64,000 nt of DNA. It comes from Aliihoeflea aestuarii (GTDB taxonomy: Bacteria > Pseudomonadota > Alphaproteobacteria > Rhizobiales > Rhizobiaceae). The DNA is taken from positions 186,001 to 250,000 of the forward strand of contig NZ_JAAAMK010000002.1 of assembly GCF_024105665.1 (NCBI RefSeq), in the 5' to 3' direction. The translations under genes and the position numbers were made by a program. Below, piece after piece: positions 57,846-64,000 of this stretch; the stretch's first letter is position 1, and each line of letters begins with the position of its first letter. The notes below the pieces were generated by a model. The model did no database searches. It was not told where the DNA came from and saw nothing but the letters and a program-made list of their open reading frames with translations.

Positions 57846-58429
57846 TATGTTTCCTTCGGGCCGGAATAATCGGACGTGACGGCGTCGAGATCGGGACGCG
57901 GGCGCTCGAACACATCACCGTCGAAATTGCCGATATGGACGAAGCCGATGACACGCTCATGCGGTTCGAGCCCGAGTATGGCACGGCCTTCCTCGACATC
58001 GGAATACCAGTTGGTGATCCAGTTGGCGCCGTAGCCCATCGCGTTCGCCGCGATCAGCAGGCTCATGGCCACCGCCCCGCCCGACAAATGCATCTCCCAT
58101 TGGGGAATCTTGGGATTGTCGCGCGGCACATGGACGACGCCGATGACAAGCGGCGCACGCGAAAAGCGCGTCAGTTCCTGCTCGCGGCGGGCGTCCGTCA
58201 ACGGTCCTTCGCGCTTCTCGGCAAGGTCTGCGAGCTTTTCACCGACTTCGCGCCGCGCGTTTCCACGATAAAGAATGAAACGCCACGGCACGAGGCGGCC
58301 ATGATCCGGCACGCGCGCGGCGATCGTCAGCAGGGTTCGGATTTCCTGCTCGCTCGGTCCGGGATCGCGCAGTTCCGCTATGGGAGCGGATTTTCTGCCA
58401 AGAAGGAAGTCGATCGTCGAAGACGTCAA
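57845..58429 (-). CDS. Nitroreductase family protein
   Basis: A 194-residue FMN-dependent nitroreductase-like protein. FMN-binding parts are LLGRKSAPIAELRDPG, AARVPDHGRLVPWRF and, near the end, AMSLLIAANAMGYGANWITN with IGFVHIGNFDG. I place the start at TTG 58429, because AGGAG lies 7 bases upstream and the protein then begins LTSSTIDFLLGRKSA, as expected. The frame is open further, but the extra part looks like antisense to the secreted protein gene. Function is probably reduction of a nitro- or quinone-like compound. The flavin reductase gene follows. Confidence 0.88.
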   Translation of the reverse strand: MTSSTIDFLLGRKSAPIAELRDPGPSEQEIRTLLTIAARVPDHGRLVPWRFILYRGNARREVGEKLADLAEKREGPLTDARREQELTRFSRAPLVIGVVHVPRDNPKIPQWEMHLSGGAVAMSLLIAANAMGYGANWITNWYSDVEEGRAILGLEPHERVIGFVHIGNFDGDVFERPRPDLDAVTSDYSGPKET

Positions 58430-58547
58430 ACCGTTGCTCCTGTTCGGGGAGGTTTGGGGAACGCGCATGCCGCGCGATGAGAGCCTTGAAAATGCCACCG
58501 GATTCAGGTTCAACGCAAGACATGATCGCTTGCTTCCACCACTCCCC

Positions 58548-59678
58548 ATGCGACTGACCTCGGTCATTGCTCTGGCTGCGCTGACAGTTGCCGCTCCCGC
58601 ACTCGCGCAGGAAGGCGGCCCCGGTGGAATGTTCGGTGGTGGTCCTGGCATCGGCGGCAATCGCGACGTCTCGCAACCGCCTTCCGGCGCGATGCCTCGC
58701 CTCGAACTGCCGGGTGCCGTTACGCCGGCCCCACTCTCGCTGCCCCCGATCCAGTCACAGACAGACACGCAGTCGGGCGCTTTACCGCAGTTTCAGCTCC
58801 CGATGCCGCTGCCGCAGATCGAGCTGCCGGGGATAACCGGCTATGCCGCACCGATCATCGGCACCCCGCTCGCGCTGCCGGGCGCAGGATCGCTGACGCT
58901 CTCGGCACGGCTGACGCCCGAGGGCGACGAAATTCAGCGCGGTATGGTCTGGCGGGTCTTCCGGCCCGAACCCGGCCCGGACGGCGCGCTGCCCTTGATC
59001 GCGACGGCTCAGGGAGGAACGAGCAATTTCCAGCTCGATCCGGGCAGCTATCTCGTACACGCGGCATTCGGACGTGCCGGCGCCACGAAGCGCCTGACAG
59101 TCGGGCCGGACCAACGCGACGAACAATTCGTGCTGGACGCCGGCGGCATGAAACTCGACGCCGTCATCGCGGGCGGCGCCGACATTCCGTCCGACAAATT
59201 GCGCTTTTCCATTTTCGAAGGCGGGGGCGACGCGGCAGGCGATCGTGCGTTGATCGTCCCCAATGTCAGTCCTCAAACCGTGGTTCGGCTGAACAGCGGC
59301 ATCTACCACGTCGTTTCCACCTACGGAAACGTCAACGCGGTGATCCGATCCGACATTCGCGTCGAGGCCGGTCAGCTCACCGAGGCGACCGTCGAGCACA
59401 AGGCGGCGGAAGTGACGATGAAACTCGTGCGTGAGGCAGGCGGCGAGGCGATCGCGGACACATCCTGGGCCGTATTGACCGATTCGGGCGACATCGTGCG
59501 CGAAAGCGTCGGCGCTTTCGCCACCATGGTTCTGTCGGAAGGGAAATATGTCGCCGCCGCGCGCAACCGCGAGCGTCTTTACGAACGTGAGTTTCAGGTC
59601 GTCGCCGGCCGCAACAGCGACGTCGAGGTGCTCGCCGACGAGACGAGCGGACGCGAAGTCATCGGCACGGGCGATTAA
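58548..59678 (+). CDS. Secreted protein with proline-rich linker and beta domains
   Basis: A 376-residue exported protein. The signal peptide MRLTSVIALAALTVAAPALA ends near AQEGG. Next is a Gly/Pro/Leu/Gln-rich linker (residues ~20-100; for example LPMPLPQIELPG). Two or three beta-rich segments of about 90 residues follow, with similar patterns such as GAGSLTLSARLTPEGDEIQ and TVEHKAAEVTMKLVREAGGE, resembling carboxypeptidase-regulatory or Ig-like folds. No catalytic motif is visible. Conserved relatives exist in Hyphomicrobiales, but I know of no role. ATG 58548 starts the signal peptide. Confidence 0.7.
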   Translation: MRLTSVIALAALTVAAPALAQEGGPGGMFGGGPGIGGNRDVSQPPSGAMPRLELPGAVTPAPLSLPPIQSQTDTQSGALPQFQLPMPLPQIELPGITGYAAPIIGTPLALPGAGSLTLSARLTPEGDEIQRGMVWRVFRPEPGPDGALPLIATAQGGTSNFQLDPGSYLVHAAFGRAGATKRLTVGPDQRDEQFVLDAGGMKLDAVIAGGADIPSDKLRFSIFEGGGDAAGDRALIVPNVSPQTVVRLNSGIYHVVSTYGNVNAVIRSDIRVEAGQLTEATVEHKAAEVTMKLVREAGGEAIADTSWAVLTDSGDIVRESVGAFATMVLSEGKYVAAARNRERLYEREFQVVAGRNSDVEVLADETSGREVIGTGD

Positions 59679-59679
59679 T

Positions 59680-60507
59680 TCACTTCGCCAGCGAGAACAC
59701 CGCCCGATGGACGGTTTGAAGTATCGCCTTGCGGTCATCGAGTTCAGCAAGGGCGTCTGCGGGAATAATCCGACCTATCGTCACGTCGATCGGCTTTCCC
59801 ATGCGCCTTACGAATTCGGGCACTAGCAACGACAGGCGCAGCGTCATCGACACCCGCGTGGCCAGATGAAACAGCAAGCTGTTCTGCCCTGAAAAATAAA
59901 GCGGCATGACCGACGCTCGTGCATCCTTCACGAGGCGCGCGGCGAAGGTCTTCCATGGCAGATCCTGCGCCTTGCCGAATCCGCGAGCAGCGGTCGACAC
60001 GCCTCCGGCCGGGAAAATCACGATCGTCACGCCCTGTCGCAGAAGCGCGACCGCCTCATGACGCACCGCAAGGTTGTTCGCCATCGCTTCGCGGGTATCG
60101 GAAAAATCGATGGGCAATGCATAGGGCCGCATCTCCTCGACCTTCAACAGGTCGGAATGGATCATGACGCGAAACGGCCGGCCGAGCCGCTCGGCCAAAG
60201 ACAGGATCGCGATTCCGTCTGCGATGCCGAACGGGTGGTTCGCGACCATGACCAATGGTGTATCAGGCAACGAAGGTGGCCAGGTGCCCGACAGACGCAG
60301 CTCGATACCCACCATCGCCAACATCTTTTGAAACATCGCGTCGCCGCTCGGCACGACTTCGCGCCGCCAGGAATCGTAGAGGCTGGCGAGCCGGTTGCGG
60401 CCGGCAAGCGTCTCGATTGCCTCGATGACGAAGCGCTGCAGACGGCTGTGGCCGTCATTGGCGTAGGTCAGTTCCGGAAAGAGCGCGTGGCCGACAATGG
60501 TTTTCAT
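59680..60507 (-). CDS. PlsC-like lysophospholipid acyltransferase family protein
   Basis: A 275-residue acyltransferase of the PlsC superfamily. The catalytic motif reads MVANHPFGIADGIAI, with His and Asp separated by five residues instead of the usual four. The substrate motif is VTIVIFPAGGVS. Later KTFAARLVKDARASVMPLYF is typical of the branch. No clear membrane helix is visible. It may acylate a lysophospholipid or a lysolipid such as lyso-ornithine lipid, but specificity cannot be read. It ends one base from the secreted protein stop. Confidence 0.85.
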   Translation of the reverse strand: MKTIVGHALFPELTYANDGHSRLQRFVIEAIETLAGRNRLASLYDSWRREVVPSGDAMFQKMLAMVGIELRLSGTWPPSLPDTPLVMVANHPFGIADGIAILSLAERLGRPFRVMIHSDLLKVEEMRPYALPIDFSDTREAMANNLAVRHEAVALLRQGVTIVIFPAGGVSTAARGFGKAQDLPWKTFAARLVKDARASVMPLYFSGQNSLLFHLATRVSMTLRLSLLVPEFVRRMGKPIDVTIGRIIPADALAELDDRKAILQTVHRAVFSLAK

Positions 60508-60581
60508 GCACGAAGCATGGCGGACTCGCGTGACAGCGATGTGAAGCGGGGCGAGCGAGCCGCCCCGCGATCGTCAGGCCG

Positions 60582-62540
60582 TCATCCGCGCAAATCTGGC
60601 GGAACCGCTTCGCTCGAAAGCGTATCGATCGCCTCGGCCAGCGAAAGCGACGACTGGTCGCGCGAGCCGAGCCGGCGCATGTTGACCGATTCTTCCTCAG
60701 CTTCCCGTTTGCCGCAAACGAGGATCACAGGGACCTTGGCAAGGCTGTGCTCACGGACCTTGTAGTTGATCTTCTCGTTACGAAGATCGGTCTCGGCGTG
60801 AAGTCCGGCGGCGCGAAGCTTCGCGACGACGGATTTCGCGTAATCGTCGGCATCCGACGTGATCGTCGCCACCACTACCTGAACCGGCGCGAACCAGAGC
60901 GGGAAGTGCCCGGCGAAATTCTCGATCAGGATGCCGAGGAAACGCTCCATCGAACCGCAGATTGCGCGGTGGATCATCACCGGCTGCTTCTTCTCCGAAT
61001 CGGAGTCGATGTAGAAGGCGCCGAAGCGTTCGGGCAGGTTGAAATCGACCTGCGTCGTGCCGCATTGCCACTCCCGCCCGATCGCATCGCGCAGCGTGTA
61101 TTCGAATTTCGGCCCATAGAACGCGCCCTCGCCTTCGAGAATGCCCGTCTTGATGCGTCCGCCCGACTGCGCCTCGATCTGCTTGAGAACGTCCATCATG
61201 ACGGCTTCGGCGCGATCCCACAGCGCGTCCGATCCGACGCGTTTCTCGGGTCGCGTCGAAAGCTTCACGACGATCTCGTGGAAGCCGAAATGCTCGTAGA
61301 CCGACAGGATCAGATCGTTGATCTTCAGGCACTCGGCGGCCATCTGCTCGTCCGTGCAGAAGATGTGCGCGTCGTCCTGCGTGAAACCGCGCACGCGCAT
61401 CAGACCGTGAAGCGCGCCCGACGGTTCGTAGCGATGCACCGTGCCGAACTCCGCAAGACGGATCGGGAGTTCGCGGTAGGACTTCAACCCATGCTTGAAT
61501 ATCATGACATGGCCGGGGCAGTTCATGGGCTTCAGCGCGAAGACGCGCTGATCCTCGGCCTTCGGATCGGCCGACTGCACCGCGAACATGTTCTCCTTGT
61601 ACCAGCCCCAGTGGCCCGAGGTTTGCCAGAGCGAGGAATCGAGCACCTGAGGCGCGTTCACTTCATCGTAGTCGCCTTCGAGCCGGCGGCGCATATAGGC
61701 CGTCAGTTTCTGGAACATGCGCCAGCCCTTGGCGTGCCAGAAGACCACGCCCGGCCCTTCCTCCTGGAAATGGAACAGGTCCATCTCGCGGCCGAGGCGG
61801 CGATGATCGCGCTTCTCGGCTTCTTCGAGCATATGAAGATAGGCGTCGAGTTCGGCCTGATCCGCCCACGCCGTGCCGTAGATGCGCGTCAGCATCGGAT
61901 TGTTGGAATCGCCGCGCCAGTAGGCACCCGCGACCTTCATCAGTTTGAAAGCGGTTCCAACCTGGCCGGTGGACGCCATGTGCGGCCCGCGGCACAGATC
62001 GAACCAGTCGCCCTGCGCGTAGATCTTGAGGTCCTGATCTTCCGGGATCGCGTCGATCAGCTCGACCTTATAGCTCTCGCCCTTGTCGGCGAAGATCTGC
62101 CGCGCCCTTTCGCGCGTCCATACCTCTTTCGTGAACGGCTTGTTGCGGCCGATGATCTCGCGCATCTTCTTTTCGATGACCGGCAGGTCGTCGAGCGTGA
62201 ATGGCGTGTCGCGGGCGAAATCGTAATAGAATCCGTTCTCGATGACCGGTCCGATGGTCACCTGTGTTCCCGGCCACAGTTCCTGTACCGCTTCAGCCAA
62301 TACGTGTGCCGCATCGTGGCGGATGAGTTCGAGCGCGCGCGGATCGTCGCGTGTGATGATCTCGACCGCGCCGTCAGCCCCAAGCGGGTCGGAAAGGTCG
62401 CGCACGGTGCCATTGACCGCGTAGGCGATGGCCTTCTTGGCAAGCGACTTCGAAATGGAGTTGGCGAGATCGGCACCCGTTGCGGCAGCGTCATAGGCGC
62501 GCACGGAACCATCGGGAAATGTCAGGGAAACGTCAGGCAT
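60582..62540 (-). CDS. thrS: Threonyl-tRNA synthetase
   Basis: ThrS charges tRNA-Thr and edits mischarged serine. The 652-residue protein has an N-terminal TGS domain ([20 protein letters not shown]), an editing domain with [14 protein letters not shown] and [11 protein letters not shown], and a class II core. The core has [13 protein letters not shown] and the motif 2 and 3 regions [13 protein letters not shown]-like and [18 protein letters not shown]-terminal anticodon-binding domain ends near [10 protein letters not shown]. Two ATG codons are possible. AGGAG is 7 bases from ATG 62540 but only 1 base from ATG 62546, so I use 62540. Confidence 0.97.
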   Translation of the reverse strand: MPDVSLTFPDGSVRAYDAAATGADLANSISKSLAKKAIAYAVNGTVRDLSDPLGADGAVEIITRDDPRALELIRHDAAHVLAEAVQELWPGTQVTIGPVIENGFYYDFARDTPFTLDDLPVIEKKMREIIGRNKPFTKEVWTRERARQIFADKGESYKVELIDAIPEDQDLKIYAQGDWFDLCRGPHMASTGQVGTAFKLMKVAGAYWRGDSNNPMLTRIYGTAWADQAELDAYLHMLEEAEKRDHRRLGREMDLFHFQEEGPGVVFWHAKGWRMFQKLTAYMRRRLEGDYDEVNAPQVLDSSLWQTSGHWGWYKENMFAVQSADPKAEDQRVFALKPMNCPGHVMIFKHGLKSYRELPIRLAEFGTVHRYEPSGALHGLMRVRGFTQDDAHIFCTDEQMAAECLKINDLILSVYEHFGFHEIVVKLSTRPEKRVGSDALWDRAEAVMMDVLKQIEAQSGGRIKTGILEGEGAFYGPKFEYTLRDAIGREWQCGTTQVDFNLPERFGAFYIDSDSEKKQPVMIHRAICGSMERFLGILIENFAGHFPLWFAPVQVVVATITSDADDYAKSVVAKLRAAGLHAETDLRNEKINYKVREHSLAKVPVILVCGKREAEEESVNMRRLGSRDQSSLSLAEAIDTLSSEAVPPDLRG

Positions 62541-62635
62541 GCTCATGCTCCTATCCAGTCCTGCAAACGAGCGCAGGTGGTTGTTGATGACGCGCGTTTA
62601 GCGGATCGATCGGGCAGCGGCAAGGCGTCGGAAGG

Positions 62636-62959
62636 TCAGGATTTGCGGCTGATACGCCACAATCGCCACGGCGCGAACCAGCGCTGATCTGTTTCGAGCG
62701 CTTCTGGAACGAGATCGATGCCGTGCGTCCCCCCCGGACCGCAACGCGCCACCCGGAACAGCCCCATCCAGCCGCCATGCCAAAGCCCATGCCGCGCGAT
62801 CGCCTCATAGGCGAATTCCGAGCAGGTCGGATAATGCCGGCAGGAATTGCCGACGAAGCCGGAAAGAGTGAGTTGATAGAACCGCACGAAGCCTGTGCCG
62901 AAGAGCCGGCCGGGCGTGGGACGCCATGGACCGGACCAGTTTCGCGAGCGGATCATCAT
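62636..62959 (-). CDS. yidD: Membrane protein insertion efficiency factor YidD
   Basis: YidD is a small peripheral membrane protein that helps YidC-dependent insertion. The 107-residue protein has the core FVRFYQLTLSGFVGNSCRHY, PTCSEFAYEAIARHG and a second cysteine region ARCGPGGTHGIDLVPE. The N-terminus is basic. ATG 62959 overlaps the hepT stop by ATGA, so yidD is translationally coupled to the toxin gene. In relatives I know, the IscU-like gene and yidD are neighbours without a toxin-antitoxin pair between them. thrS follows after about 95 bases. Confidence 0.92.
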   Translation of the reverse strand: MMIRSRNWSGPWRPTPGRLFGTGFVRFYQLTLSGFVGNSCRHYPTCSEFAYEAIARHGLWHGGWMGLFRVARCGPGGTHGIDLVPEALETDQRWFAPWRLWRISRKS

Positions 62960-63330
62960 TCCGGCTTTGAAGAAGATAACATCCGCAACACGTCAACGGT
63001 CGATTCTGCCAAATTTGGTGCATCGACCGTTGCGGTTTGCCAAATAACATCCAAGCTTACGGAACCATAACCGTGAGAGGACCTGTTCCGTGCCCGATAA
63101 GCCTGACGGAGAGCCAGAGTCGGAAAATTCGAACCCGCATCCGGGTCGATCTTTAGAATCTGACCCGCAGCCTCACCAATAACTTCAAGGCAACGAATTA
63201 CCGCATCCTGCATCATGGGGTCGCGCTCGAACGTAGCGTAATCTGCATCGCCGATGTGACGCCGCATGCGCGCGGTCCAGTGAGCGATATCATTCAATCT
63301 GACGACGATCGTTGCAGCATTAGCCGTCAT
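62956..63330 (-). CDS. hepT: HepT-like RNase toxin (DUF86)
   Basis: A 124-residue all-helical HEPN ribonuclease. The active-site motif R-x4-H-x-Y is complete: Arg81, His86 and Tyr88 in RNRSSHGYG. HepT cuts RNA or tRNA ends and is neutralised by its partner MntA, which adds AMP to the HEPN tyrosine. The MntA-like gene lies directly upstream with an ATGA overlap, and the stop overlaps the yidD start. GC content looks lower than in the neighbours, suggesting transfer. With the catalytic residues intact the toxin is probably functional. Confidence 0.9.
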   Translation of the reverse strand: MTANAATIVVRLNDIAHWTARMRRHIGDADYATFERDPMMQDAVIRCLEVIGEAAGQILKIDPDAGSNFPTLALRQAYRARNRSSHGYGSVSLDVIWQTATVDAPNLAESTVDVLRMLSSSKPE

Positions 63331-63617
63331 ATGGGCCGCATATCGCGAGACGCCGTCTCGTTGGCGGCAATCGACAGTTCGCTCGGCAGGCGCACATCGA
63401 CGCGCGTATTCAGTATCGCTTCTAGAGCAAGTTCCAACTCCGCCAATTTGAAAGTCGATATCGGCGAATCATAGTCTACGAGGATGTCGATATCACTGTC
63501 TTCTCGATCTTCACCACGAGCGACAGAACCGAAAATCCGGGGATTCGAAAGTTGGTAACGTGCGATCACGTTCAAAACTTCACTGCGATGTTGCTTTAGA
63601 GCTTGAGATGGTCGCAT
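63327..63617 (-). CDS. mntA: MntA-like nucleotidyltransferase antitoxin
   Basis: A 96-residue minimal nucleotidyltransferase. The motif G-S-x10-D-x-D is complete: Gly30, Ser31, Asp42 and Asp44 in FGSVARGEDREDSDIDILV. MntA modifies the HepT tyrosine with AMP and so blocks it. The gene starts at ATG 63617, with GAGGAG in the 11-base gap behind the IscU-like stop. Its stop overlaps hepT by ATGA. Base composition is more AT-rich than the flanking housekeeping genes. Confidence 0.9.
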   Translation of the reverse strand: MRPSQALKQHRSEVLNVIARYQLSNPRIFGSVARGEDREDSDIDILVDYDSPISTFKLAELELALEAILNTRVDVRLPSELSIAANETASRDMRPI

Positions 63618-63628
63618 CTGTATTCTCC

Positions 63629-64000
63629 TCAGGCCGCCTCGCCTGCCCGTTTCTTCTCGATCTTGTCGATCGCATCGACCACCGCGTCGAATGTCAGCAT
63701 AGTCGAGGCATGACGCGCCTTGTAGTCGCGAACGGGTTCCAGATAGCGCAGATCGGCAAAGCGGCCCTCAGGTGGTGCACCGTTTTCCTTGAGCATCGTG
63801 CGCATCGTCTCCCGCACGGCGCGCAATTCATCCGCCGATGAGCCGATGACATTGCGGGCCATGATCGAAGATGACGCCTGTCCGAGCGCACAGGCTTTCA
63901 CCTCATGCGCGAAATCGCTGACCACGTCGCCATCCATCTTCAGATGGATCGTCACGGTGGAACCGCAAAGCTTCGAATGCGCCGTCGCGGACGCGTCAGG
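63629..64000 (-). CDS. IscU/NifU-like iron-sulphur scaffold protein, N-terminus cut by the window end
   Basis: The last 123 codons of an IscU/NifU_N-like protein are present; the frame is open to base 64000, so the start lies outside the window. It shows a cysteine in KLCGSTVTIHL and another in HEVKACALGQASSS, the expected cluster ligands, then LRAVRETMRTMLKENG and PVRDYKARHASTMLTFDAV. This branch is a stand-alone scaffold in Hyphomicrobiales, usually near yidD. mntA starts 11 bases downstream. A GTG at 63955 lies inside conserved sequence and is not the start. Confidence 0.9.
   Translation of the reverse strand, partial: PDASATAHSKLCGSTVTIHLKMDGDVVSDFAHEVKACALGQASSSIMARNVIGSSADELRAVRETMRTMLKENGAPPEGRFADLRYLEPVRDYKARHASTMLTFDAVVDAIDKIEKKRAGEAA

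Overview
The window looks like a chromosomal housekeeping segment of an alphaproteobacterium of the order Hyphomicrobiales (Rhizobiales). The evidence is high GC, a MucR/Ros-type regulator, phosphatidylcholine synthase (Pcs), BA14K and IalB envelope proteins, the divK-pleD cell-cycle pair, DUF3572/DUF2336 proteins, and the block ppiD-trpD-trpC-moaC-moeA. I cannot name a genus. There is no prophage, insertion sequence or CRISPR array. The only clearly accessory-looking gene pair is a toxin-antitoxin module near the right end.

Layout. 1-7.6 kb: a small membrane peptide, gyrA, marC, a DUF4168 protein, tRNA-Leu(GAG), lipB, a 28-residue membrane peptide under two LexA boxes, a small secreted protein, a MucR-like regulator and tpiA. 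7.7-13.8 kb: ppiD, trpD, trpC, moaC, moeA and a BA14K gene closed by a terminator. 13.8-19.1 kb: the Anbu (bacterial proteasome homologue) cluster and an RlpA lipoprotein. 19.3-25.1 kb: two divergent secreted proteins and a BMP-type nucleoside ABC importer. 25.2-30.4 kb: pcs-qor, a UbiH-family monooxygenase, an auxin-efflux-type carrier, hspQ and ialB. 30.7-37.5 kb: a YejA-like binding protein, a FrnE-like DsbA protein, divK-pleD, and DUF3572-HAD-dinB. 37.5-46.1 kb: a secreted protein, dnaE, a frameshifted DUF2267 gene, then glutathione-dependent formaldehyde oxidation (frmA...fghA) with three coupled genes between. 46.2-52.3 kb: an XRE regulator, a tandem glycine riboswitch, gcvT-gcvH-gcvP and a membrane diguanylate cyclase. 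52.6-64 kb: parE, a DUF2336 protein, a maoC-citE pair, a nitroreductase/flavin reductase pair, a secreted protein, an acyltransferase, thrS, yidD, a HepT/MntA module and an IscU-like scaffold cut by the window end.

How the genes work together. Many co-directional genes are translationally coupled by 4-base ATGA or GTGA overlaps, and many convergent pairs end within a few bases of each other or share a stop tetranucleotide. DNA-damage control appears twice, as GTTC-N7-GTTC operators at dinB and at the 28-residue membrane peptide. The peptide's size, single membrane segment and double operator resemble SidA, the SOS division inhibitor of Caulobacter, although no homology is claimed. lexA is not in its usual place behind moeA. 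The best leads in the window are this peptide, the HepT/MntA pair coupled into an IscU-like/YidD operon, the Anbu cluster and the T7 frameshift in the DUF2267 gene.
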